64,000 nt of DNA, taken from NCBI RefSeq assembly GCF_947492715.1, contig NZ_CANLNS010000004.1, forward strand, positions 273,082 to 337,081, in the 5' to 3' direction. A program made the translations under genes and the position numbers. This document shows positions 52,298 to 62,200 of this stretch, piece by piece (the stretch's first letter is position 1; the number at the start of each line of letters is the position of its first letter). The notes beneath the pieces were generated by a model. It did not search any database and was not told the origin of the DNA. It saw only the letters and a program-made list of their open reading frames with translations. The stretch is from an uncultured Psychroserpens sp. (lineage in GTDB: Bacteria; Bacteroidota; Bacteroidia; Flavobacteriales; Flavobacteriaceae).

Positions 52298-53872
52298 ATG
52301 AAGACGTCACTAAAAACTTTAGCTATCGCCTTACTCCTTGTAGGCTGCGGTAGTTCAAATCAAAACGCAACAAAGCAAGCAAATGCTAAGGCTCCTGTTG
52401 ACCCAACAGAATACGGAAACAGCATTACTTCAGATGAATTAAAAGAAATGCTTTATACTTACGCTTCCGATGAATTTGAAGGTCGCGAGACTGGAGAACC
52501 AGGTCAGAAAAAAGCCGTAAACTACCTCAAAGAACAATATATGAAAATGGGAATTTCTTCTCCATTATCTGGAGACGACTACTTCCAAGAGGTTCCGCTT
52601 CAAAGACGAAAATCACCTGAAGCCGCATTAAAAGTCAATGGAACTAGCTTCGAGCAGTTTACAGATTTTATAGTCACTAGTGCCTCTGAATCACAAACTA
52701 TCGATGCTTCAAACATAGTATATGTTGGATATGGTATCGACTCAGAAAACTACTCAGACTACACAGGTGTTGATGTAAAAGGTAAAATTGTATTGGCAAA
52801 ATCTGGCGAACCCAAGGATGCCAATGGAAACTACGTGACTACAGGAACAGCCGAAGAAACAAAATGGAGTTCTGGTAGGTCTTCAATATCTTCAAAACGT
52901 AGTACAGCAAGAGAAAAAGGTGCTAAAGCTATATTTTACTTAGATGCAGCACTTTTCGAGAGGTACAACAATTATTATCGTGCCGTTGCACAGTCTGGTG
53001 AAGCTGGTAGAATATCATTAAAATCGAATGCACCTTCTGCCCCATTTATAATGATAAACCAAAATCTGGCTTTTAAATTATTTCCAAAAATCAATGAAGA
53101 TAAAACATCTAAAAAAGCGCCAACTTCTGTAAAACTAGACATTAAGAGCCAGTCAGATAAAGTATCATCAGAAAATGTTGTAGCACTTATTAAGGGTACA
53201 GAAAAACCTGATGAAATTTTAGTAATTTCCGCACATTTAGATCATGAAGGTGTAAAAGATGGGCAAGTCTATAATGGCGCAGATGATGACGGCTCTGGAA
53301 CAATAGCACTTTTAGAAATTGCCGAAGCATTTAAAAAAGCGGCCAACGATGGTAATGGACCAAAACGTTCAATTCTATTTTTGCATGTTACTGGAGAAGA
53401 AAAAGGGCTTCTAGGGTCTAGACATTATACAGATAACGATCCTATTTTTCCATTAGAAAATACGGTAGCCGATTTAAATATTGACATGATTGGTCGTGTA
53501 GATCCAAAACGTAAAGGCGACAGAAACTATGTTTATCTCATTGGAAGTGATAAATTAAGTACCGAACTGCATAACCTATCAGAAGAGGCCAATAAAAAAT
53601 ACACAAACATAGAGTTAGATTACACCTACAACGATGATAATGATCCAAATCGTTTTTATTACAGAAGTGATCATTACAACTTTGCAAAAAATAATATTCC
53701 AGTTATTTTCTATTTTAATGGAACTCACGATGACTATCATAGACCATCAGACACAGCAGACAAAATTGAATATGACTTACTAGAAAATAGAACACGATTA
53801 GTATTTTATACAGCTTGGGAGGTTGCTAATCGCGAAGGCCGACTTATAGTCGATAAAGCCGAAACCAAATAA
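52298..53872 (+). CDS. M28 family metallopeptidase with PA domain, lipoprotein
   Basis: 524 residues. The lipoprotein signal ends LLLVGC (Cys17), then a Ser/Asn/Lys linker. Residues about 130-275 form a PA domain with VYVGYGIDSENYSDYTGVDVKGKIVLAKSG-like strands. The zinc domain has SAHLDHEG, NGADDDGSGT, HVTGEEKGLLG, DLNIDMIGRVD and RSDHYNF. Family M28 proteases are co-catalytic zinc exopeptidases. It is the second of two tandem paralogs, with the more complete architecture; a third, more distant M28-PA peptidase is at 6060-7703. A dispersed repeat element and a terminator follow. Confidence 0.93.
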   Translation: MKTSLKTLAIALLLVGCGSSNQNATKQANAKAPVDPTEYGNSITSDELKEMLYTYASDEFEGRETGEPGQKKAVNYLKEQYMKMGISSPLSGDDYFQEVPLQRRKSPEAALKVNGTSFEQFTDFIVTSASESQTIDASNIVYVGYGIDSENYSDYTGVDVKGKIVLAKSGEPKDANGNYVTTGTAEETKWSSGRSSISSKRSTAREKGAKAIFYLDAALFERYNNYYRAVAQSGEAGRISLKSNAPSAPFIMINQNLAFKLFPKINEDKTSKKAPTSVKLDIKSQSDKVSSENVVALIKGTEKPDEILVISAHLDHEGVKDGQVYNGADDDGSGTIALLEIAEAFKKAANDGNGPKRSILFLHVTGEEKGLLGSRHYTDNDPIFPLENTVADLNIDMIGRVDPKRKGDRNYVYLIGSDKLSTELHNLSEEANKKYTNIELDYTYNDDNDPNRFYYRSDHYNFAKNNIPVIFYFNGTHDDYHRPSDTADKIEYDLLENRTRLVFYTAWEVANREGRLIVDKAETK

Positions 53873-53975
53873 CGAGGTGGGCGTTACCCTACTTCGTTAT
53901 AACGTCTTAGGGTCGCGCTTTCGGTAGTCGCTCTCTGCGAGGAGCTTCAACAAATACCTCAATCGCTAACGCAAT
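53871..53975. repeat. Dispersed GC-richer intergenic repeat element
   Basis: About 100 bases, richer in G and C than the surroundings, containing GGGCGTTACCC, GGTCGCGCTTTCGG, GAGGAGCTTCAACAAAT and ending CGCTAACGCA. I recall similar sequences (GGGCGTTACCC...CCCTAACGCA) scattered between genes in many flavobacterial genomes. The first 28 bases fold as AACGAGGTGGG with CCCTACTTCGTT. The first two bases overlap the stop codon of the M28 gene. No ORF or transposase is associated. Confidence 0.6.
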
Positions 53976-53976
53976 C

Positions 53977-54025
53977 GAAAGGTTCAAGACAAATTTTTAA
54001 TTATCTTGAACCTTTCTTTATATAA
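53977..54025 (+). terminator. Strong terminator after the repeat element
   Basis: GAAAGGTTCAAGA (53977-53989) pairs perfectly with TCTTGAACCTTTC (54004-54016) over a 14-base loop, then TTTATATA. It ends 11 bases before the next ATG. Confidence 0.82.
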
Positions 54026-54035
54026 TACACATATT

Positions 54036-55166
54036 ATGAGTGAGAACAAAAGACTTAAAATTGGTGAAGGGAAAATTAGCGGATATCTTTCTATTTTTTT
54101 GGCCATTGTGTCCTTAGGCTTTGTTATTTGTGCCTATTTTCCAGATGTATTTACTACCAAAGATTTTAGAGACATTTACAACCCACAAATTGTGAAATGG
54201 TCTATTCTTGTAGTTCTAATACTTTCATTCATTTTTGCCTTTACGAGTTTCATTTTAAGCAAGAAAAAACGTTACGGTTTTATTTCCACAATTATCATTG
54301 CCGCTACAATTTTACTAGGATCGGCATTACCAGAAGGCACAGGTATTCAAGACAAAACGTTCACCATAGGTCTAGATTGGTTACTTATTGACGTCTTAGT
54401 TTCTGCCATTGTATTTGTTCCCATAGAACTCTTTTTACCAAAACGTACAGAACAGTCCAAATTTCATAGCGAGTGGAGAACTGATCTTGTCTATTTTATC
54501 GTAAGTCATTTATTCATACAAATTATTGGTGTCATTGTACAATATCCAGCAACAACAATGTTTAAGAATATTGGTTTGGAAGGTTTTCAAAACACCATTC
54601 AATCCATACCTTTTTTACCACAATTATTTGTAGCGTTATTGGTGTCAGATCTATTCCAATATACAGCACATTATTTCTTTCATAAAATACCTTATCTCTG
54701 GCGCTTTCATGCGGTACACCATTCTACCAAAAACTTAGATTGGCTCGCTGGTTCTAGAACTCATTTTTTCGATTTAGTAGTGGTTAGAGCAATGTCATTC
54801 ATTCCAATATATGTATGTGGCTTCGATAGTTCTGTCTTTTTTACATATATCGTTATTGTCTCCTTTCAAGCTGTTTTAGCTCATGCCAATACAAGAATTA
54901 ACTTTGGATTCTTAAAATATATATTTGTAACACCACAATTTCATCATTGGCATCACTCTGACGATCCCAAAGCGTATGATAAAAATTTCGCAATTCATTT
55001 TCCGTTTATAGATATGATTTTCGGCACTTATTATGATAAAGGTAAAGATTGGCCAGAAAGCACAGGCTTAGGCGATGTTCACTACCCAAAAGGTTACGGC
55101 AAACAATTTATATATCCTTTTGTAAAAAACCCACAAGAAGATTTAGAAGATGCCAGTGAGCGCTAA
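54036..55166 (+). CDS. Sterol desaturase/fatty-acid hydroxylase superfamily membrane protein
   Basis: 376 residues from the ATG at 54036; an upstream TTG lies inside the terminator and is not used. Several membrane helices are present (about 20-45, 50-75, 85-105, 115-140, 150-175, 200-225). The di-iron His motifs of the superfamily are clear: HYFFHKIPYLWRFHAVHHS and, further on, PQFHHWHHSDD, with an intervening RTHFFD. Such enzymes hydroxylate or desaturate lipid chains using O2. The substrate is not indicated by neighbours. A shared terminator separates it from the tRNA-His. Confidence 0.9.
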   Translation: MSENKRLKIGEGKISGYLSIFLAIVSLGFVICAYFPDVFTTKDFRDIYNPQIVKWSILVVLILSFIFAFTSFILSKKKRYGFISTIIIAATILLGSALPEGTGIQDKTFTIGLDWLLIDVLVSAIVFVPIELFLPKRTEQSKFHSEWRTDLVYFIVSHLFIQIIGVIVQYPATTMFKNIGLEGFQNTIQSIPFLPQLFVALLVSDLFQYTAHYFFHKIPYLWRFHAVHHSTKNLDWLAGSRTHFFDLVVVRAMSFIPIYVCGFDSSVFFTYIVIVSFQAVLAHANTRINFGFLKYIFVTPQFHHWHHSDDPKAYDKNFAIHFPFIDMIFGTYYDKGKDWPESTGLGDVHYPKGYGKQFIYPFVKNPQEDLEDASER

Positions 55167-55182
55167 TGAAAAATAATACTAC

Positions 55183-55220
55183 AAAAAAAGCCTTTCACAA
55201 GTGAAAGGCTTTGTAATTTT
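55183..55220. terminator. Bidirectional terminator between hydroxylase gene and tRNA-His
   Basis: AAAGCCTTTCA (55187-55197) pairs with TGAAAGGCTTT (55202-55212) over a four-base loop. The A run on its left serves as T run for the minus-strand tRNA-His; on the plus side the T run is broken (GTAATTTT), so it works mainly for the tRNA. Confidence 0.8.
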
Positions 55221-55221
55221 G

Positions 55222-55296
55222 GGTGGAAGACCGGGTTCGAACCGGCGACTTTCGGTACCACAAACCGACGCTCTAACCAGCTGAGCTACAACCACC
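55222..55296 (-). tRNA. tRNA-His (anticodon GUG)
   Basis: On the minus strand the 5' acceptor is G(-1)-GTGGTTG, and the D arm begins GCTCAGCTGG. The anticodon stem TCGGT/ACCGA holds the loop TTGTGGT with anticodon GTG. The T arm GCCGG-TTCGAAC-CCGGT is regular, and CTTCCAC then C closes the acceptor. The extra G at -1 opposite C73 is the mark of tRNA-His. Two T-T mismatches occur at acceptor positions 5:68 and 6:67. CCA is not encoded. Confidence 0.93.
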
Positions 55297-55333
55297 ATTT
55301 TTATTTTATTTAAACTTTTAAAAGTTCCCAAAA

Positions 55334-55365
55334 GGAATGCTCAAATTAGCTGAAACCGAGCCACC
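55334..55365 (-). other. Possible tRNA-His 5'-half remnant in the tRNA leader
   Basis: Read on the minus strand, GGTGGCTCGGTTTCAGCT followed by AATTTGAGC aligns without gaps to the first 32 bases of the tRNA-His (19 identities by hand). It starts 69 bases before the intact tRNA, close to one tRNA length. It could be a decayed duplicate, but the match is short. Confidence 0.3.
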
Positions 55366-55380
55366 ATTTAAATTGGACTG

Positions 55381-55411
55381 CAAATGTAAATTATTTCGTA
55401 GTTTCTACAAA
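55381..55411 (-). promoter_or_regulatory. Canonical Bacteroidota promoter of tRNA-His
   Basis: On the minus strand, TTTG (55411-55408), a 19-base spacer, then TACATTTG (55388-55381). Both boxes match. A leader of about 80 bases separates it from the tRNA. Confidence 0.8.
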
Positions 55412-55427
55412 GACTTTTTTTAAATTA

Positions 55428-56144
55428 TTACTTCAAATCAAACAAACTATCTACAGCAATATGTCTTTCTACATTAAATCCTTCGGCATAATCTGTTCCA
55501 ATGAGTCTCCCAAGGTCTCTAGCTCTATATTTAATGCTATCTGTGAAGTTTTTACTCGAAATAGGTGTTTGTGGTTCATCGCTCTTTGGGTCATAAAACT
55601 GTGTTTTATAAGCTAAGACAGAAGCCATTTTTACATCAATATGTCCAGATATATCTACGGCCAAATCGGGTTCTAAATTCTTCCATTGAATGTAATGATA
55701 CACCTGTTTAGGCCGCCATTTATCTTGATTCACACCATCAAGTGTTGTTTCTATTTTAATTAAACCACTTAAAAAACAAGCATCACTTACCAACTTACTT
55801 CCTCTACCATGATCAATGTGTCTGTCGTCAAAGGCATTACATAATACTATATCTGGCTGGTATTTCCGAAGCATTTTAATAACCTCCAATTGATGCTCTT
55901 TGTCGTTTATAAAAAAACCATCAGCAAAACCCAAATTTTCTCTAACGGTGACACCTAAAATATGTGCAGCATCACTTGCTTCTTGATCTCGAGTTTCTGC
56001 CGTACCTCGCGTTCCTAACTCACCACGTGTTAAATCAATAATTCCAACCTTTTTGCCGTTAGCAACTTCTTTCGCAACTGTTCCACCACAACCCAATTCT
56101 ACATCATCAGGATGAGCGCCAAATGCCAATATATCTAATTTCAT
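55428..56144 (-). CDS. bshB1: Bacillithiol biosynthesis deacetylase BshB1
   Basis: 238 residues. LmbE-like zinc deacetylase with the N-terminal metal motif AHPDD at 10-14, LTRGELGTRGTAETRxxE typical for BshB, and the third metal His in DDRHIDHGRG. It deacetylates GlcNAc-malate to GlcN-malate, step two of bacillithiol synthesis. Bacillithiol is the low-molecular-weight thiol of many Flavobacteriia and Bacilli. bshA and bshC are not in the window. It is followed on the same strand, 43 bases upstream, by rlmF. Confidence 0.93.
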   Translation of the reverse strand: MKLDILAFGAHPDDVELGCGGTVAKEVANGKKVGIIDLTRGELGTRGTAETRDQEASDAAHILGVTVRENLGFADGFFINDKEHQLEVIKMLRKYQPDIVLCNAFDDRHIDHGRGSKLVSDACFLSGLIKIETTLDGVNQDKWRPKQVYHYIQWKNLEPDLAVDISGHIDVKMASVLAYKTQFYDPKSDEPQTPISSKNFTDSIKYRARDLGRLIGTDYAEGFNVERHIAVDSLFDLK

Positions 56145-56187
56145 CTATTTAATTTAATAATATGCAAATTACAAATTCTGTCATAAT

Positions 56188-57078
56188 TTATGAGTTCCAA
56201 TCGCGTTGTTCTTTATCCGATAAAAATGTCCACGCCATGACTCTACTTATTTTATTTCCAAGTGACAGTTCTAATTTTTTAATTTTTGTAGCTCCTAATT
56301 TTTTAAGCGATGTCTCCATGGATTTAACATGGTCTTTTTTAGACACTAAACTCGTATACCAAAAGCAATTCTTTTTTAATTGAGAACTTTGGTACAAATA
56401 ATTATGTAAAAATGCCTTCTCTCCACCTGGATACCATAATTCTTGAGCTGTTCCGCTAAAGTTTCTAACTATAGTATCGGTATTTTTCCCAAGACCTTTC
56501 AATTTCCGTTTGGTTTCTTCTAATGCTTCTGTTTCATTTTTATAAAACGGCGGATTACACATACTAGCGGCAACGCGTTCAGAAGGTAAAATCTCGTCAT
56601 TTAAAATCCACTGTGGATTATTCTGAAATCGCAATGTAATAACCTCATCCAACCCATTCTTATTTATAATTTTTTGAGCATTTTTATAAGCTCCTTTATC
56701 TATTTCCGTAGCAATAAAACGCCATCCGTACTCGGCTTGTCCTAAGAGTGGATATATACATGTTGCTCCTGTTCCTATATCTAAAACAGTGACATCCTCA
56801 CGTAACCCAGAGGCTACCAAGAGATCATTTAAAAGATGAATATACTCTACGCGTCCAGGAATTGGCGGACATAAATGATCATCGGGAAATTCCCAATACG
56901 ACACGGCGTAATACAATGTTAATAATGCTGTATTTAAAGATTTAACGGCCTTAGGATTAGCAAAATCTATGGTTGATTTCCCATGCGAATTTGTGAATAC
57001 AAATGTTTCTAATTCTGGAGAATTAGCTACTAAGACTTCAAAATCATAGCCTTTTGAATGTTTATTATGTTTATGCAA
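56188..57078 (-). CDS. rlmF: 23S rRNA (adenine-1618-N6)-methyltransferase RlmF
   Basis: 296 residues starting at TTG (57078). The N-terminus HKHNKHSKGYDFEVL matches the RlmF start region, and no ATG is available upstream or near downstream. The SAM motif I is LDIGTGATCIYPLLG, and the catalytic NPPF motif is MCNPPFYKN, as in N6-adenine methyltransferases. RlmF methylates A1618 of 23S rRNA in the cytoplasm. The start overlaps the upstream trans-sulfuration gene by eight bases, implying translational coupling. Confidence 0.93.
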   Translation of the reverse strand: MHKHNKHSKGYDFEVLVANSPELETFVFTNSHGKSTIDFANPKAVKSLNTALLTLYYAVSYWEFPDDHLCPPIPGRVEYIHLLNDLLVASGLREDVTVLDIGTGATCIYPLLGQAEYGWRFIATEIDKGAYKNAQKIINKNGLDEVITLRFQNNPQWILNDEILPSERVAASMCNPPFYKNETEALEETKRKLKGLGKNTDTIVRNFSGTAQELWYPGGEKAFLHNYLYQSSQLKKNCFWYTSLVSKKDHVKSMETSLKKLGATKIKKLELSLGNKISRVMAWTFLSDKEQRDWNS

Positions 57079-58237
57079 ATGCGGCGACTTTAGTTTTAGT
57101 AATAGCTTGTTCGATATCTTTTTTAAGGTCCTTATAATTTTCTATACCTACCGAAAAACGTATGAGTCGATCACTTATACCTACAGCATCACGTTGTTCT
57201 TGCGTTAGTAAAGCATGAGACGTTTCTGATGGTAATAACATGGTGCTCTCTACTCCTGCTAAACTCATAGATGATTTAATTAAATGCAGTTGTTTTTGAA
57301 ATGCCATAGCATCTATACCATTGGCTAATTCAAAAGAAATCATTGCTCCAAAATCATGCATCTGCGATTTGGCAAGTTCATGTTCTGGGTGGCTTTTTAA
57401 ACCAGGATAGTAAACCTTGGTAACATCTGAATGCTTATTTAAAAATTTAGCCAATTTCTTGGCATTCTTTGTTTGTGACTTCACCCGAAGTGCTAATGTT
57501 TTCATGCTTCGTTCTAAGAGCCAAACTGTCATATCACTTAGGCTTCCTCCCAAGTTTTTAGAGACATTCCAGATCCGATCAATATGGTCTTTAGAACCTG
57601 CTACTGCTCCAGCCAGAATATCACTATGACCACCTAAATATTTGGTTGCCGAGTGCATTACTATATCAATCCCTAAGTCTAACGGGTTTTGATTTACAGG
57701 GCTCGCAAAGGTATTATCAATAGTAGTAATAATCCCTTTTGATTTTGCCAAACTGGCAATGGCTTTAATATCTGTAATTGTTAATAAAGGATTTGATGGT
57801 GTTTCAATATGAATCACCTTTGTATTAGGCCTTATCGCAGCAATAAAATCGGCTTCTTTATGACTATTAGTAAATGTATATTCTATACCATATTTATGAA
57901 ACTCTTCACGAATAAAATTACTCGTCCCGCCATACAGGGTGTTTTGCACAACAAGATGATCGCCTTTTTGAAGAAATGCTAAAAACATATGACTAATAGC
58001 TGCCATTCCGCTTCCAAAAATCATGGCAGATTCTGCGCGCTCCAAAGCTGCAATCTTTTTTGATAAATGTTCTTGATTTGGTGTATTAAAATAACGTGGA
58101 TAACGCTTTATGTCCACATTATCAAACTCATAAGATGTAGACATATAAATTGGAGAGATAGCACCTTTAAATTGCTCATCTTTAATTTCGCCAACATGTG
58201 TACAAATGGTATGTATCCCTAGTTTTTTCTTTGACAT
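57071..58237 (-). CDS. Cys/Met metabolism PLP enzyme (cystathionine gamma-synthase/lyase family)
   Basis: 388 residues. Fold type I PLP enzyme with GSGMAAI at 75-81 (phosphate binding), Tyr102 (LYGGT), Asp174 (IDNTFASP) and Schiff-base Lys199 in SATKYLGGHSD. The C-terminus has ESTMLLPSETSHA and LIRFSVGIENYKDL as in the family. It belongs to the trans-sulfuration group: cystathionine gamma-synthase, beta-lyase, gamma-lyase or methionine gamma-lyase; sequence alone does not decide which. Its stop region overlaps the rlmF start by eight bases. Confidence 0.9.
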   Translation of the reverse strand: MSKKKLGIHTICTHVGEIKDEQFKGAISPIYMSTSYEFDNVDIKRYPRYFNTPNQEHLSKKIAALERAESAMIFGSGMAAISHMFLAFLQKGDHLVVQNTLYGGTSNFIREEFHKYGIEYTFTNSHKEADFIAAIRPNTKVIHIETPSNPLLTITDIKAIASLAKSKGIITTIDNTFASPVNQNPLDLGIDIVMHSATKYLGGHSDILAGAVAGSKDHIDRIWNVSKNLGGSLSDMTVWLLERSMKTLALRVKSQTKNAKKLAKFLNKHSDVTKVYYPGLKSHPEHELAKSQMHDFGAMISFELANGIDAMAFQKQLHLIKSSMSLAGVESTMLLPSETSHALLTQEQRDAVGISDRLIRFSVGIENYKDLKKDIEQAITKTKVAAFA

Positions 58238-58307
58238 AGCTTTTAATTTGTGAACACTAAATTTACAAAAAGAAGACCAAAGAATTATGGATGCATTATA
58301 GTTTTAA

Positions 58308-59123
58308 TCAATGGGAGATAATAAGACGTTTATTAGACAATCCAGCCTTCGTTTTAACGCTTACAAGATAAGTGCCTTCGGAAATATTAGATACTGGGAT
58401 CTTAAGCATTCCAGATGAATCCGATTTCAAGTTTTTCCAATGTTTCACTTTTTTTCCTAAAATACTAAACAGTCTGATGTCTTGAATTTCTAAAGCATTA
58501 GTGGTTTTTATTCGTAACTCTTTAGTAGATGAAATGTAGCTAATTTCAGTAGTTTGTTGATTGAAGTCATTTACCGATAACTGACTATTAGCAAAACTCA
58601 TTAAGTTGACATCATTTGTAAATGCAATAAAAAAACGATTTAAGTGATTTCCTTGCGCAATGGTTTCTACCAAATTACTATCGGAAATTGAAGTCACCGA
58701 ATCATCCATAGCATCATAAATGTAAACATTTATAGTATCATCAAAATTTTCTAATCCTAACAGAGAAAATTCAACATCGCCAGAATCTGTCAAAAATAAA
58801 CCTAAGGGATATGTTTTACTTTCATGAAACGAGCCAACGCCTTGAATAACGTAACGATTATCGTTGATAAGCCAATTGCAATCGTTATTATAATTGTCTA
58901 TGTTTTGGGCATCATAGCCAAAATCAAAACCATCTGTCGCCGCATTATCAGGGGTAAACCCTAAAAGTAAGTGTCGGGTATAACCTAGTGGTGTTGTAAT
59001 ATCAATTCGAACACGTTGAATTTCAGAATTTACAGTGGGTGCATTATGATTTGCAGTAGCATGTACTGGTTCTAAAGTAGTGCATAACAGCACTGCTAAA
59101 CAGATGTAGGCAATCGTTTTCAT
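58308..59123 (-). CDS. Short T9SS-sorted protein, paralog of the giant protein's C-terminal module
   Basis: 271 residues with a signal peptide (to about HATA at 24). The mature part (about 37-271) aligns with the last 230 residues of the giant protein upstream: RHLLLGFTPDNAATDGFDFGYD against RPLLLGF... , LGLENFDDTINVYIYDA against IGLENFEDAINVYIYDA, and RFFIAF against RFYVTF. The C-terminal 70 residues are a type A T9SS sorting domain (GTYLVSVKTKAGLSNKRLII). It should be exported over the outer membrane. Function is unknown. A terminator separates it from the giant gene, so it is expressed separately. Confidence 0.82.
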   Translation of the reverse strand: MKTIAYICLAVLLCTTLEPVHATANHNAPTVNSEIQRVRIDITTPLGYTRHLLLGFTPDNAATDGFDFGYDAQNIDNYNNDCNWLINDNRYVIQGVGSFHESKTYPLGLFLTDSGDVEFSLLGLENFDDTINVYIYDAMDDSVTSISDSNLVETIAQGNHLNRFFIAFTNDVNLMSFANSQLSVNDFNQQTTEISYISSTKELRIKTTNALEIQDIRLFSILGKKVKHWKNLKSDSSGMLKIPVSNISEGTYLVSVKTKAGLSNKRLIISH

Positions 59124-59183
59124 TACATTAGGGCTTTAATGAAAATTTAGTTTTAGTTAAGCGCCAATGTAGTAATTAAATAT

Positions 59184-59229
59184 AAAAAAATCCATTAAAT
59201 GCATAAATATTCGATGAAATGCATTTAAT
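59184..59229 (-). terminator. Terminator of the giant T9SS protein gene
   Basis: ATTAAATGCAT (59194-59204) pairs perfectly with ATGCATTTAAT (59219-59229) over a 14-base loop. On the minus strand it is followed by GGATTTTTTT, giving a good T run. Confidence 0.82.
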
Positions 59230-59254
59230 AGATTTATATTTGTAAGAATTTATA

Positions 59255-62200
59255 TCATTCTTTAATAATAACTTTAGTGTTATAAATACCATCATTAGTG
59301 TTTACTTTGATGATATATGAACCTTCAGCTATATTCTTCACCGGAATTCTAATGGCTCCATCAATCACGAATGTCGATGTGTTATCCCAATTTTGAACTT
59401 CCTGGCCTAATAAGTTTATAAGTTTTATAGTCTTAACATCTGAAATGTTAGCCATATTCACATAAATTTCTTGAGTAGTATTAAAGAATGCAATGAGATG
59501 TTTGTTTAAGTCTTCCTCTGGAATAGATAAGGCTGTTTCCGAAGAAAATGTTACATAAAATCGATTCTCATAGGTATTTGCATCTAGCGCAATTTGAAAA
59601 GCAGTACTGCTTATATCAGCATAGTCATCTAAGAGAGCATCATAGATATAGACGTTAATAGCGTCTTCGAAGTTTTCTAAACCTATAAGGGATATTTCAT
59701 ATAATCCAGGAGTATCAACATAGACCACCAAAGGATATTCCTTGGTATCATCAAAATCACCAACACCTTGAGTTGTAAAATCTCCTTCCTGAATTCTAAA
59801 GAACATATCATTAGGAAATACCGAATCAGAATTTTCTGCATCATAGGCATAATCTATACCATCTGTAGCTAGATTATTTGGAACAAAACCAAGTAATAAT
59901 GGTCGTTTGGCACCTTCAGTTGTTTTAAATTCTAGACGTACACGTTTAATATCTGTATTAGGATCTTCATCTGTTGAATACAAATTTGGATTACTGGATC
60001 TTATAAACGTTGAGCTTGCCGATGTTTCTCTTACAAACGTACGCTGACTATTTTTAAATTGAATATTACCACCAACATTACTCGCTGTAACAAAGAACCC
60101 TTGTGATACTGGTACGTATCGTCCAGGTAATTTGGTTGGTGTTCCATTCCCGCTTACTAATGGAGGCGATACTGCTGGATTTCCACCAGTTAAATTATAT
60201 GTGGCATAACCACCTTCATAGTCTTCTAAAATATGCGTAAAGTTTGATGTGTAGTGCTCCCAGAAATACAAAGTTCCATCTGTACTTTGAGATGTACCTG
60301 GGTTTCCTCCCGGAATATTATCAAGAATAAAAGCATTGGCATCTATTGCTGATGGGTACGGGTTTCCAATTAAGGCTTGATTACCAATAGTTATTGGTGT
60401 TGTAATTGTTCCATTATTTGGTTTTCCTATAAACACATAATTTTGAACAGCGCTTACAGGATTTCCTACACCACTTCCTTTCATTGTAAAACTTAAACCT
60501 GTAGCAATATTGTCGGTCTCACTTAAACCTCTCCATGATGCATAACTATCGAAAGGATAATTTTCATAAGCAAATAACCAGTAACTACTCAAGGTAATAG
60601 GCGTTGTTGCTCCATTGGCGTCATGAGCTCCAGTCCATTGTAAGGTTTGAGGACTATTTGAATTCGATCCATCCCTTAAAATACCATTTACATTAAATGG
60701 ATTATTGTTTGATGCAATGCTTAATGTACTTACAGGAGAACTCCAATAATTATAATTATATAGATTGGCTGTACCCTGTTGATCTCGTTCTAACTTACCA
60801 GCACTAGTAACATCCAAAATACTGCCTTCATCTTGTAGTAATTGAGACTCACCAAATAGGTCAATATCTCCATCTAACTTCAGGTAATGTGTAACTCGCA
60901 ATGACTGTCCGTCGTTTGTTTCATCCTGAGCTGACCCAGGATCCTTAATATCAAGAACTTTATTTGGTGTATCTGAAATCAACCCTAAAACAGTAATATC
61001 TTTATTTCCAGAATTGATATCATGAGATATTTCAACAATATTCCAATCAATTGGTGTGGCATTATCAATACCTAAACTGTTAGGTGCATCCCAAACATTA
61101 AAGTTTGTCCATGTATTATCTGTAGCCCAATTTTGACCATCTACTCTAGACGTATATGGTAAAGGAGCGGTTTCTTGTTGTGCAGAAGTCATATTTCTTA
61201 ATAGCCCTCTAATCCCTTTATTAGCCACTAGAGTACCACAATTCACATCCATTCTATAATATCCGTCTAAATCTGCCCAAGATAAACCAGCAATATCTAA
61301 AGGAACTACTGTCCCTCTTACTGCAGTATTATCTTGAATCTCCTGATTCATCATCTGACGAATTTGAGCTGTTGTCAACGCTGTATTCCAAATACGGAGC
61401 TCATCCATCCATCCATTAAAATAATTCACTGGTCGATTTGGAGCGTTATTAGCTTGATCCATTGCGCCTGCTAAACTATTCATTGTATTTGTTGAAGGGG
61501 CAGAACCTGCCACTGGTGTACTTACTTCGACACCATCAATATATAATCTATAACTACCACTATTATTAGTAACCGCTATATGATACCATCTATTTGTTGA
61601 TATTGGATAAGAAGATTGAATTGAACCAGCACCATTCCAATTAAACTGTACTGTCGTTCCTACTAACCTTAAATCATATCCCGTAGATAAGTTATTGGCA
61701 TCACGTTTAGAAAACAACGTTTGTGTTCCTGTAACAGATTCAGGCTTAATCCAAGTTTCAATACTAAACTGATTTGTTAGATTATAATTATCCTTGAACG
61801 TAATATAATCATTAGTTCCGTCGAAATCTATCGTTGGGCAACTCTGAATAATTACTTCGATACTATCTGAACAGCCAATAGTAGGAACGGTCCATGTTAA
61901 TTGATATGTTCCTGGGTCTGCCGAAAATTTAGAAGTTGGACTACCAACATCTGAGAAAGTATAGTTCCCACCACAACCTGATGTTTGTGTTGCAGACCAT
62001 ACGCCAGCTTCTCCTGTTCCAGGATAAGTTCCTGTTGTAAACACGGCTGGATTAGACACACCATTGGAAACATTTTGAGCTGCTGTCAAGTTATTATTAT
62101 AGGCGTTTAAGTTGATGTCCTCTCCACACTCTCCTATAATCTGGGTAATATCCTCCCCAGCATAAGCCAGAGATGCATTAACATCAATAAATTCGGTTCC

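Noticed and set aside
59235..59242. Plus-strand TATATTTG, promoter-like
   Set aside because: It would transcribe antisense to the giant gene, has no -33 box at the right distance, and no gene lies downstream on that strand.
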